Below are positions 29,737 through 39,235 of a stretch of DNA of 64,000 bases, in pieces. Every line of letters starts with the position of its first letter. Position 1 is the first letter of the stretch. This stretch comes from Rubricoccus sp963708165. GTDB lineage: Bacteria > Bacteroidota > Rhodothermia > Rhodothermales > Rubricoccaceae. The stretch spans positions 2,232,001 to 2,296,000 of the forward strand of contig OY970187.1 in the NCBI GenBank assembly GCA_963708165.1. Reading direction: 5' to 3'. Made by a program: the position numbers and the translations under genes. The notes beneath the pieces were generated by a model. The model was given only the letters and a program-made list of their open reading frames with translations, was not told the DNA's origin and did not search any database.

Positions 29737-30885
29737 CTAGAGGTTAGCGTCCGGCCCACCACCGGCGGGGCGGCGCGCGGCTTCGCCGGGCAGCATCGGC
29801 CGCGAGGCGCTGGTCCGGCGAAGCTCCTCACGCAGACGCTCGATCTCGCCGCGCAACGTCTCCACTTCCTGCTCGTCGCGGTAGACGCGGCGCTCGCGCT
29901 CTTCCAGGTCTTCGAGCGTTTCGGAGATGGCCTGCTCGCGGATCTCGAACGGCGCCATTTCCAGATAGCCGCGGTCCTCGAAGTAGCTCTTGAAGAGGAA
30001 GTTGTGCTTGCCCGCCTCCATCAACTCGGAGAAGCGGAAGGCGCCAAGTGCGCCCCAGCCTGCGGCCTGCTCGAAGCGGTCCGTGATCGCGCGAACGTCG
30101 GCGGAGACCGTCTGGAACTGGGCGGCGGCACCTTGCAACTGCTCAGCAGTGGCGAGGAACGTGGTGTACACGTCGTCCTCGTTGAGGAACCGGGCGACGG
30201 TGCCGTTGCCGCTGTTGACCTTGCCGATGATCTGGTCTACGCCGCGAGAGGCGTTTTCCGCGACCAGCGTGAGGTCGTCGGCACGCTGGCCGAATGTGCC
30301 CAGGAGGACGCGGAAGTCCTGCGTGGTCAGGACGGTCTCGTTGTAAAGCGCGTCGTCGTAGAGGAACTTGCCGACGGTGCCTTCGCCGCCGCGCACGTCG
30401 TTCATGATGCCGGCCAGCGCGACGGTCACGGAGTCGAAACGCGAGACGCTCGTGAACAGGCGGTCGGTTACTTCTGCGAGCGCAAAGGGGTCCACGCCCT
30501 GAATGCGTCCGCCTTCCTGAATCGGCGGAAGCCCTGGGCTTCCGTCGGTCAAAGACACGATCACGTTGCCGACGAGGCCGTCGGTCTGGATCGCGGCTTT
30601 GCTATCGGAGCGCAGCAGCTGCCGCGCGTCTTCGTTGATCGCGAGGCGAACCGAAATCGGCTCCCCTGGCGCGTCGGGCAGCAGCACCCGGTCTACACGC
30701 CCGACGGAGATGCCGTTGTAGAACACGTCGGCCCCGTTCTGAAGCCCTGCGACATCGTTGAAGTCGGCCTGGACCGTGAACGTGTCCCCGAAGAGGTTCT
30801 TCTGGGACCCGATGATGAAGATGGCCGCTACCAAAGCAGCCAGCCCAAGGGTTACGAGGAGTCCGAGACGTGCCTGACGTGCCAT
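29737..30885 (-). CDS. mlaD: MlaD-type MCE domain protein
   Basis: 382 aa, inner-membrane anchored periplasmic lipid-binding subunit of an Mla-type retrograde phospholipid transporter. One N-terminal helix (RLGLLVTLGLAALVAAIFII) precedes the MCE domain (VQADFNDVAGLQNGADVFYN, GISVGRVDRV, TDGLVGNVIVSLTDGS). A long helical region with coiled-coil C-terminus follows (ERERRVYRDEQEVETLRGEI), then an Arg/Pro-rich tail. ATG 30885 is preferred to 30906, which adds seven residues. It is third in the minus-strand order mlaE-mlaF-mlaD. No motif copy falls inside, in contrast to most genes here. Confidence 0.88.
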   Translation of the reverse strand: MARQARLGLLVTLGLAALVAAIFIIGSQKNLFGDTFTVQADFNDVAGLQNGADVFYNGISVGRVDRVLLPDAPGEPISVRLAINEDARQLLRSDSKAAIQTDGLVGNVIVSLTDGSPGLPPIQEGGRIQGVDPFALAEVTDRLFTSVSRFDSVTVALAGIMNDVRGGEGTVGKFLYDDALYNETVLTTQDFRVLLGTFGQRADDLTLVAENASRGVDQIIGKVNSGNGTVARFLNEDDVYTTFLATAEQLQGAAAQFQTVSADVRAITDRFEQAAGWGALGAFRFSELMEAGKHNFLFKSYFEDRGYLEMAPFEIREQAISETLEDLEERERRVYRDEQEVETLRGEIERLREELRRTSASRPMLPGEAARRPAGGGPDANL

Positions 30886-30963
30886 GTGTGCGAGATGCTG
30901 TGTCACGCCCCAACGGGACGCTCAGGACGTTACGTGCTCTGCCTCTGGCGCGCAAGCGGGGAA

Positions 30964-31032
30964 ATGAGGGAGGCCGCAGCTATTGTTCCGCCAGAGGCCA
31001 CGCAGCTTGCCCCTTGCCCCTTGCCCCTTGCC
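30964..31032. repeat. Composite intergenic repeat plus TTGCCCC heptamer array
   Basis: AATGAGGGAGGCCGCAGC leads to TTGTTCCGCCAGAGGCCACG (30983-31002), identical over those 20 bases to 18830-18849. It is followed by over three copies of TTGCCCC (31007-31032). It lies in the gap between mlaF and mlaD. Confidence 0.7.
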
Positions 31033-31041
31033 GCCAGAGGC

Positions 31042-31842
31042 TCAGGCGCCGCCGTACGCCTCGGTGCCGAGGAAGAACTCTTCCAGCACGGGGTGCTTCT
31101 CCTGCCGTACCTCCTGCAGCGAGCCCGCCGAGATGATCTGGCCGTCGTAGATGAAGAACGCCCGGTCGGTGATGATCTCCGCCGCCAGAAGGTCGTGCGT
31201 GATGGCGACGGACGTGATGCCACGCGTGTCGCGCAGCTTGACGATGAGATCGGAGACGACGCGGACGCTGACTGGGTCCAGGCCCGTCGTGGGCTCGTCG
31301 TAGAGGATGATGTCCGGCCGGAGGATGAGCGTGCGCGCCAGGCCGATGCGCTTTTTCTGACCGCCCGAAAGCTCGGCCGGGTACTGGTGCTTGGTGTCGG
31401 GCAGGTTGACATCCTCCAGGCTTTCCTCCACCAGGTCGTTTTTCTCGCCTTTGGACAGCTTGGTGTGGCGGTCCAGGAAGAAGCGCATGTTCTCATACAC
31501 CGTCATCGAGTCGAACAGCGCGCCGCCCTGAAAGAGGTAGCCCAGGCGAAGCCTCTTGCGGTCGAGCGGGTCGCCGCTCATCAGGTCGATGCGGTCGCCC
31601 AGCACCCAGACCTCGCCGCGGTCGGGTTTGAGGAGGCCTACGATGTGCTTGGTGAGCACGCTCTTGCCCGTTCCCGAGCCGCCCAGCACGACGCCACTCG
31701 TGCCGCGGTCGACGGCCAGGCTGATCCCCTTGAGGACCTCCTTGGTGCCGAACGCTTTGTGGACGTTCCGCATCTCAATCGCGACGTGCTCGGGCGGCGG
31801 CGGCGCGTTGCCGGTGACCGGCTCGTGTTCAGGTTCTTCCAT
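31042..31842 (-). CDS. mlaF: ABC transporter ATPase of the Mla lipid transporter
   Basis: 266 aa. Walker A (LGGSGTGKSVLTKHIVGLLK, residues ~54-73), signature ELSGGQKKRIGLARTLILRP, Walker B PDIILYDEPTTGLDPVS and the switch His in SVAITHDLLA. Similarity to MlaF is clear from KAFGTKEVLKGISLAVDRGT and GLLKPDRGEVWVLGDRIDLM. The Arg/Pro-rich N-terminus looks like a short linker. It sits between mlaE and mlaD on the same strand. The complex would move phospholipids between the membranes. Confidence 0.9.
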   Translation of the reverse strand: MEEPEHEPVTGNAPPPPEHVAIEMRNVHKAFGTKEVLKGISLAVDRGTSGVVLGGSGTGKSVLTKHIVGLLKPDRGEVWVLGDRIDLMSGDPLDRKRLRLGYLFQGGALFDSMTVYENMRFFLDRHTKLSKGEKNDLVEESLEDVNLPDTKHQYPAELSGGQKKRIGLARTLILRPDIILYDEPTTGLDPVSVRVVSDLIVKLRDTRGITSVAITHDLLAAEIITDRAFFIYDGQIISAGSLQEVRQEKHPVLEEFFLGTEAYGGA

Positions 31843-31876
31843 GAAAGGTGGGGTGGCCTCTGGTGCGAACGGCCAC

Positions 31877-31927
31877 GGCCTCTGGCGGGTCAGGCCTCCG
31901 GCGGGTCAGGCCTCTGGCGCCAGAGGC
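31877..31927. repeat. Tandem 16-bp motif repeat ending in the palindrome
   Basis: GGCCTCTGGCGGGTCA, a variant with CTCCGG in place of CTCTGG, then the 18-bp palindrome (31910-31927) abutting the mlaE stop. One unit is a point-mutated motif, so the array is aging. Confidence 0.7.
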
Positions 31928-32872
31928 TCAGGCGGCGGCGGAGATGTCGCCGAAGATCATGATCGAGATGCGCACCCAGATCACGTCGGTGATGAGGATG
32001 AGGAGGCTGCTCACGACGACCGCTTGCATGGCCGCGCGGCCCACCTCGCGGGTGCCGCCGCGCACGTTGTAGCCCTGGAAGCAACTCACGATGCCGACGA
32101 TAAAGCCGAAGAGGCACGTCTTGCCCGTGTCGGAGATGACATCCGCGATGCGGAGCGAGTCGAAGGCTGTGGCGATAAAGACGCGAATGTCCATGCCGTC
32201 CGCGAGCGTGGCTTCGAGGTAGCCACCGCTGAGCGCGAGCACGTCGGTGATGAGCGTCATGATGGGAAACATGATGACGCACGCCATCACGCGCGTGACG
32301 ACGAGGTAGTGGAACGGTTTGAGCGCCGCCACCTCCAGCGCGTCGATCTGCTCGGTCACGCGCATCGAGCCCAGCTCGGCGCCCATGCCTGCGCCCAGGC
32401 GCCCTGCCAGAACCAGGCTCGTGAGCACCGGCCCGATCTCTTTGATGACGCTCAGCGCGAGCATCGACGGGAGAAAGCTTTCCGCGCCGAAGCGTGCGAG
32501 CGTGCCGCGGCTCTGCATCGCGAGCACGATGCCGATAGAGAACCCGACCACGCCGGTTAGCATGAGGCTCTTGGAGCCCACCTCGTCCATCTGGTTGAAC
32601 AGCTCCTTGATCTCGTACGGGCGCCGCCACACGCGCGCGAAGAACCGGCCGACGAAACTAAAGAAGGCACCAGCACGGTCGAAAAAGCCATCGCTGGCAG
32701 CAACGACCTGGCGCGCTTCGGCCTCGATCTCCAGGGCCTTCTGCTCGAAGTCCTTCTCCTGAAGAATCTTTTCGTTGAGCCGGGACCGCCGGGACTGCCG
32801 GAGCCGCTGCGTGAGCGAATCCGAGAGGGCGGGAAGAGGGCCGTCGGGTAGAGGCTGGACCGGGGGCTCCAT
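31928..32872 (-). CDS. mlaE: MlaE-type ABC transporter permease
   Basis: 314 aa integral membrane permease with about five helices. Family landmarks: MDEVGSKSLMLTGVVGFSIG, GTLARFGAESFLPSMLALSV, the signature VLAGRLGAGMGAELGSMRVT with EQIDALEV, and the C-terminal FIVGIVSCFQGYNVRGGTRE with VGRAAMQAVV. An N-terminal ~70 residues of charged sequence precede the first helix and are longer than the E. coli protein. First gene of the mlaE-mlaF-mlaD set. The gene has essentially no iterated-motif copies. Confidence 0.9.
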   Translation of the reverse strand: MEPPVQPLPDGPLPALSDSLTQRLRQSRRSRLNEKILQEKDFEQKALEIEAEARQVVAASDGFFDRAGAFFSFVGRFFARVWRRPYEIKELFNQMDEVGSKSLMLTGVVGFSIGIVLAMQSRGTLARFGAESFLPSMLALSVIKEIGPVLTSLVLAGRLGAGMGAELGSMRVTEQIDALEVAALKPFHYLVVTRVMACVIMFPIMTLITDVLALSGGYLEATLADGMDIRVFIATAFDSLRIADVISDTGKTCLFGFIVGIVSCFQGYNVRGGTREVGRAAMQAVVVSSLLILITDVIWVRISIMIFGDISAAA

Positions 32873-33240
32873 GCGAGGGGGGAGAGGAACAGGCAGGGTA
32901 ACGCGCGCCGCCCCAAAAGTCGAGAGGGGAGACGCCCAATCCCCCCGCCCCTAGTGTGAAGAGGGATGAGGAGGGGCGCGGCTCGAGTTGTTTCGCCAGA
33001 GGCCCCGCCGGCCTGCTCGCCTCTGGCGCCACGCGCGGCCTTCCGTAGGGACACGCCGCTGGTGGGTCCTCTCCCAGATTGCCTCTGGCGAGCACGCCGT
33101 CCACAGCCCTATCCGTCCGACCCGGTGGGTCGCCCTGTCTCAGCGTAGCGCCAGAGGCATGGAGCGCGCGTGGAACCGCCGGTGCGGCTGGAACCGCGCC
33201 TCTGGCGGATGGTGCGTCTGGCCCGCCTCTCCTCTCGCCT
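32873..33240. other. 368-bp gap with repeat copies and no supported gene
   Basis: It contains a third copy of the composite element (32963-33007: GATGAGGAGGGGCGCGG, then TTGTTTCGCCAGAGGCCCCG) and several motif copies. An in-frame extension of the downstream J-domain gene runs through it but reads as low-complexity, motif-derived residues; I do not support it as coding. Confidence 0.55.
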
Positions 33241-33720
33241 GTGGCCGACGCCCGCGATCCGTTTCTCATACTTGGCCTCGGCCACGACGCCGAGCCCGAG
33301 GCGGTGCGGCGCGCCTTCCGGCGCTTGGCGCAGAGCACGCATCCCGACCGCGGCGGCTCCGCCGAAGCGTTTCACGAGACTCGCCTCGCCTATGGCGCGC
33401 TCACCGACGACCTGGAAGGCGAGCGCCGCCGCTGGCGTCCGGTGCCCGCCGCCTCCACCTCGCGCTTTGCGGGCGGTCTGGATCCGAAAACCTACCCGAC
33501 GTGCCCCATCGTCGTGACCTCGGAGCGGGGCGAGACGCGCACCGCCTACGACGTGAGCGCGCGGCCAGAGGCGTGGGTGCCGACCGAGGTCCCGCCGCCC
33601 GGCGGCACCTGCAGCGCGCACGCCGTCGCCACGCCTCAGTCACCTGCCTTCGGCGTGTGGACAGTCCCGCTGGACGCAAACCGCTTCCGCTGCGTGTTCG
33701 GTCCGCCTCCCACAGGCTGA
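33241..33720 (+). CDS. J-domain (DnaJ-like) protein
   Basis: 159 aa from GTG 33241. The J domain is at the extreme N-terminus: DPFLILGLGHDAEPEAVRRA, FRRLAQSTHPDRGGSAEAF with the HPD tripeptide that stimulates DnaK ATPase. The remaining ~95 residues form an unassigned domain (TYPTCPIVVTSERGETRTAY, FGVWTVPLDANRFRCVFG). There is no Gly/Phe region or zinc finger, so it is a type III co-chaperone. GTG is chosen because it lies right at the J-domain start and upstream sequence is repeat-like. Confidence 0.75.
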   Translation: MADARDPFLILGLGHDAEPEAVRRAFRRLAQSTHPDRGGSAEAFHETRLAYGALTDDLEGERRRWRPVPAASTSRFAGGLDPKTYPTCPIVVTSERGETRTAYDVSARPEAWVPTEVPPPGGTCSAHAVATPQSPAFGVWTVPLDANRFRCVFGPPPTG

Positions 33721-33769
33721 ACGCAGGCCTTCGCCAGAGGCCTCTGGCGGGCACCGCACCGGGAGAAAA

Positions 33770-33787
33770 GCCTCTGGCGCCAGAGGC
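33770..33787. terminator. Motif palindrome between convergent J-domain and tamB genes
   Basis: The perfect palindrome ends on the last base of the tamB stop codon region and lies 50 bp after the J-domain stop. Position suggests a shared hairpin terminator. Confidence 0.55.
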
Positions 33788-36700
33788 TACCAGGCTCTTT
33801 CGGTGCGGAGGCCGCCGCCCAGGCCGCGCTCGCCCGAGTATTCGCCCTGGAGCAAGAGCCACGCGAGCAACTCGTAGTCCAGGCCTGCCACGAACCGCGT
33901 GTCGTCCGTCGCGCTCCGGTCTGTCGGGCTGGGGACGACGACGTAGCCGACCGAGGTGAAGAGGTTGTTGGTGAGATACTTGCCGATGCGAATCACGAGG
34001 TCGGAGCCGTCCGAGTCAATCTCGACGAGATCCAGGCCGAGCTTTTCGCTCGCCACGCCTTCGACCAGGCCTGAAATCTGGCCCAGCGCCAGGCCCGTTC
34101 CCAGGCCCGTCACGGCGTTGGCGCCGAAGAGGTCGCCGGAGAGTTGGCCGGTCGCGATGACGGAGACAATATCGGCCGGGTCCGAGAGCTGTGGACTGCT
34201 GAGGCGAACCTCGGGGTTCTGGTCGAGGTTGCCGTTCACGTTGAGGTTGATCTCGATGGGCGACCGCGTAGACCCTTGTTTGAGCTTAGCATCGAGCGTG
34301 GCCAGAAGGTTCACGTTCGCCGCCAGAGGCGAGCCGTTGAAGATCAGACGCCCGCGCTGCAGCTCGAACCGCTTGCCCAGCGTCTCGACGTTGCCGCGCA
34401 CGAGGTCAATGGAGCCCGAAAGCTGGCTTCCGTCCGCGAACGGGCGCTTGGTGGCGGTCACGTCGCCCGCGAACTCGATGTCGAACGGAATGCCCGACTC
34501 GCTGCGGATCCACACGTTGCGGCGGATCTCGACGTCGAGCTCGTAGTCCAGCGCGTCGGTAAACCGGCTCACCGCGGTGTCGCGCTTGGTGATGCGCCGC
34601 CCAAAGCGCGCCTCTACCAGCCGAATCTGCTCGTCGGTCAACTCGACGGGTTCGAGCTCTGGTGGCACGAGTTCGTCGGTCAGGTAGATGTCGCCAGAGG
34701 CCAGCACGATGCTGCCGCGCAGGCGCGGCTCCTGTAGCGTGCCGGTCAGGCGCAGCGGGCGGCTCCCGCGGTCGAGCACGAGCCGGTCGTAGGTGCGCGT
34801 GTCGATGGCGACAAAGCCCGAGGGCTGAATCGTGAGGTCGAGTTCACCGACCGACAGCTCTTGCAGCGTGATGTCTCCGGTGACCGCCAGCTTGGTGTCG
34901 GTCGCGCTCGTGTCCGCGGTCGCGTCGATGCGCACGTCCTCTAGGAGGATGCGATTGCCCTCGAAGCCCAGGCGCGCGTAGAGCGGTTCGTATGTCATTC
35001 CCGTCGCCGCGACGCCCAGGCGGCCGCCGGTGAGCAGCGCGTCGCCCGTGAGGTCCGGGGCCTCTTGCGTGCCCGAGATCGTCACGTCGGCGCGGAGCGT
35101 GCCGCCGATGTCGGTGTAGCCTCTGGCGGCCAGGAACGGCTGCGCCCATGCGACAGGGAACGCGTCTGCCTGAAGGCGGATCTGAACGCCTTCGTCGCCA
35201 GAGGCTTCTTTGAGCTCGGGCGCGCCGCCGGTGAGCGAGAGGTTGGTAGGGACGTAGCCGGTGATGAGCAGCTCCTCGCCGTCGCGGTGCGTGAGGACCG
35301 CGTCGAGGTCGAGACGGCCGCTGGCGTAGTTCACCTGTGCGTCCATCGCGCCGAAGAGCTCGCCGTTGGAGGTGAGGTCTTCGAGCGTGAGGCTGCCGTC
35401 GAGCAGCGGCGCCTCGGCGGGGCCGGTGAGCAGGAGCGCGGCAGAGAGCGTGCCGTCCAGGCTGCCGAAGCCGATGAGGTCGGTGAGGACGCCGATATCG
35501 ACTTCCTCGGCGGTGAGCACGAAGTTCTGCTCGCCGTTCATGTCCAGCGTGCCGTCGGCGGCGATCTGCTGGCCGGTTTCCACGCTTTGGAGCAAGAGGC
35601 CGCGCACTTGAATCACCTCGCCGAAGAGGATGCTGCTTTCCTGAGCCAGCGCCCATCGCGTCTCGCCCAGGCGGAAGTCGGCGCGCTCCAACTGGAGCCC
35701 GAGAGCCCCTGGCGCCACGTCGGGTTCGGGGTCGATCTCGACGCGCGCGTCGAATGCCAGATCGCGGTCCTGGTCCACGATGACAGCGCCCGCTACCCGG
35801 ATGTCCTCGCCGTCGTAGTTGGCGGTGAAGTCGCCGCTTTGCACGCGGATCGCGGGCGTCTGGAGCAGATCGAAGCGCGCGTCCAAGCTTACGTCGATGC
35901 CGGTGCCGTTCAGGACCTCCTGCGGATCGAGCGTGGCGTCGAGCGTCGCGTCTAAGCCTGTGAGCAAGATGTCTCCCGCGGCAAACGTGCGGGCCTCGAC
36001 GGTGCCGTTTACGTCCAACGGCTCGCCCGCAGCGCCCACGATTGTAAGGTCGAGCGCGACGCGGTCTGCCGCCAGAGGCCGACCGGCGTATTCCGAGAGG
36101 GCGGACAGGTCGGCGGCTTCGCCGACGAGGCGGAAGTCGGTCGCGGCGGTCGTATCGAAGATGGCGATCTGGCCGCCGCCAGAGAGGTTGGCGATGTCGC
36201 TGCGCAGCAGCAGCGTGTCCAGGCGCAGCGTGCCGCGGTCGAGCGCGAAGTCGAGCGTGAGCGCCTGGATCTGTGCAAACGCGATCGCGGACGGCTCGGC
36301 GACGATCTCGCCAGAGGCGACCGCTTCGAGCGGGTCGAAGCCGGTGCCCTGCAGGTCGAAGTCGGCGGTGAGCTGCAGCGGCTGCGTGGGGGCGGACGGC
36401 AGCAGCGCGTTTACGTCCAGAAACTCTGTGCGGCCGGTGAGCGCGTAGGTGGGCTCGTCGGCAAAGGGCCGTCCCTGGAAGACCGCGAACAGCGACGAGG
36501 CCTCTGGCGCGACCGCGCCCACGATGGCAGAGGCGGTGGGCACAAAGCGCAGGTCGACCGTCGCGCCGACGGCGCCATCATTGAGCGAGAACGACACCTG
36601 CCCGCTCGACACCTCGGCGGCGTTGATGCGTGAGGGTTGCAGCGTGACCACGCCTGAACCGTCGGCTACCTCGGGGTCGAAGCCCGAGATGGAGCCCTGG

Positions 36701-39178
36701 AAGCAACCGTTGAGGTCGGTGGAGAGGTCGGGGTTGTCAGTCAGGCGGCCCACGTCGAGGTCGCTAAAGCACGTGTTCTCGCCCAGCGCGAAGCTCGGGT
36801 TGTCGTCGAACGGACGCCCGGTTACGTCGAGCGCGAACTGTCCCTCGGGCAGCGCGACCGTTCCGCCGGCGCTCAGCGCGCCAGAGGCCAGTCGGAAGGT
36901 GAGGTTGGCGCCGTCGATGTCGCGGTCGCCGTAATACCCCGAGGCCAGGTTGAGCGTGCCACTCGTGGTGAGCGTCTGCGGGTCGATGCCGGAGCCTCTG
37001 GCGGTAAAGGTGCCGCTCAGGTCCGAGGCCTGCGCCTCGTCGCCCGTGATGGCGGCGACGTTGAGGCGCGAGAACGAGCCGCTGGCGTCGTAGGTGAGCG
37101 GGTCCGCGAAGGGCCGGGCGGTGCCTCTGGCGGTAAACGAGCCCGTCTCGCCCAGGTCTGCAGCCGCGTCGAAGGTGAGGCCGCCACCGCGGAGCCGCGC
37201 GTCGACGGTCGCGCTCGCGACCTGAAGGCCGTTCTCGCCGACGGGCAGACGGCTCGGCGCGAGGCGCAGCGTAGCCGCGATGTCCGAGGTCTGCGGGTCG
37301 AAGCCGCTGCCTTGCAGCGTAAACGAGCCGGTGATGTCCGAGGCCTGATCCGGGTTGCCGGTCAGCGTCGCGAGGTCGAGGCGCGTGAACTGACCGCGCG
37401 AGACGCGGTACGGGATGGGCTCGTCGGTCAGGTCTGCGGTGCCGATGGCCTCCAGGCGACCGCCAGAGGCCAGGGCCACGTCTACGTCGAACGCGGCCAA
37501 GCCACCGCGGAAGGTGGCGTCGAACTCGCTCGCGGCGAGCCGCAGCACACGCCCGTCGGCGCCGACGGGGAAGGATGCTTCGTTCAGCGTCACGGCGGCG
37601 CTGCCGATGAGCGTGGCGAGCGTGGTGCCGCGGCCTTCGAGCGCGAAGTCGCCGCGTAGCCGCGCCTGCTTGCTCGGGTCGCCCGTCAGGCGCGCGAGGT
37701 CGAACTCGTCCAGCGTGCCCGTCGTCTCGACCGAGGGCACGCGGTCAAAGGGCCGCGCGGCGCCTCTGGCGCGGGCGATGAGCCCAGGCACGGCGGCATC
37801 GGCGCGGAAGTCGACCGTGCCGGTGCGGAACGAGCCGTCCAGGCGCAGCCGCTCGACGATCTGCGCGCCCACGCGGCTGTCGTTGAGCGCGATCTCGAAT
37901 GGTCCGGTCAGCGCCTCTGGCGAGCGGCCCTTGAGGTCGGCGGAGATCGTGCCGTTGAGGTCTGCTGCGAGCGCCGGGTTGCCCAGGATCGCGCCTGGGT
38001 CCAGGTTGCGCAGCTCGCCGTTGACGCGCGTCGCCAGAGGCCCGCCGTTCGGCTGGATGTCGAGTTGACCGTCGAGCACGACCGTCGCGGGGCGGGCGTC
38101 GCCGCTTTCGGGGTCGAGCGAGCCGCGGAGCGTAAAGTCCAGGCGCTCGCCGTCCGAGTTGGCGCTCAGGCGCACGCGCGGGCGTCCGTAGATGGAGAGG
38201 CCCGTAAAGGCGCGCGCGTCGGCGAGCGCGAACGGTTGGGCCTGCAGGTCGGCCTCGAACATCGGGATGGCGTTGTCGTCGCCTTCCTGGGGGAAGCGCA
38301 GCACGGCAAAGCCGCTCACGTCGGTCCCGGCTTCACTCGTGACGGTGAGGTCGCGCAGGGTCAGCCTCTCGCGCGAGAACGCGCCTGCCGCAGCCAGTTG
38401 CACGGCCGCGCCGGGCCCTCCGCCAGAGGCCTCTGGCGCGAGCGCTTCGAGCGAGAGGCCGTCGATGGTGGCGACGAGGCTGTCCGCGCTGGAGTGGAAG
38501 CGGCTGGCGCTCAGCATCAGGTCGCGCACGACCACGACCGAGTCGCGGTCGGTGTTGTACCACCGAATCTCCGCTGCGCCGCGCTGCACGCCCATTTCCT
38601 CGATGTCGACCACGAAGCCGCTCTCGCTCGAGGTCGTCCTCGGCGGGCTTGAGCAGGCCCGAGATGTTGAACGTGCTGTCCGGCCTCTGGCGCACGAACA
38701 CTGAGGGCCCCTTGATGTAGAGCTGACTAGCCGAGAAGCGCGAGCGGAGCAGCGTCGTCAGGTCGTAGTCCACCAGAAGCGTGTCGACGGTCGCGACGGT
38801 CTCGCCGTAGCGGCGGATCTCCAGGCCGAGCAGGCGGGCGCCGGTCCAGAAGTTGCCCTCCAGGCGTTCCACGCGCACTTCGGCATCGTCCGCGAGGAGG
38901 TTGGCGATCTGCTCGACGGCGATGGCCTGGATGCGCACGCGCGCCGCCTCGGTACGCACCAGGGCGTACAGCCCGGCGCCGAGCACGAGAAGTCCCACGA
39001 GTGCCGCTGCGCCCCACCGCGCGAGCGTGTCGCCAATCGAACGGCGTTCGGCGCCGGGCGCCTCTGGCGACGCGCCAGAGGCGTCGCCTACCGTGCCCGC
39101 CGGAGCCGCTCCGTCGCCAGAGGCCCCGGTGGCGTCGGCGCCAGAGGTCTGGGTGGAGCGTGTGGGGTCGGTGGGCAT
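33787..39178 (-). CDS. tamB: TamB-family translocation/assembly (AsmA-like) protein, one frameshift
   Basis: Giant periplasmic protein of about 1796 aa after one extra C near 38625 is removed (PAEDDLE joining ESGFVVDIEEMG). An N-terminal Ala/Thr/Pro-rich tail and one membrane anchor (ALVGLLVLGAGLYALVRTEA) precede a very long beta-helical body. The body has many near-repeats of LTGDPSKQARLRGDFALEGR and LTGNPDQASDITGSFTLQGS type. The conserved TamB/DUF490 C-terminus follows (ASGDIYLTDELVPPELEP, VIATGQLSGDLFGANAV, DLVIRIGKYLTNNLFTSVGY). It bridges inner and outer membranes with TamA, which is encoded just upstream. Current work links such proteins to anterograde phospholipid flow as well as OMP assembly. 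Confidence 0.9.
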
Positions 39179-39235
39179 GGAGGCGTAACGCGAGAGCGGC
39201 CGGTTCGTTTGTCCCGGCGCGAAAGAAAGGCAGGG

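Noticed and set aside
30004..31962. A 652-codon plus-strand frame across mlaD and mlaF
   Set aside because: It is the antisense of clear MCE and ABC ATPase genes and has no domain similarity of its own.
33079..33240. N-terminal extension of the J-domain protein
   Set aside because: It reads as motif-derived low-complexity residues and overlaps a dispersed intergenic element; the J domain begins right after GTG 33241.
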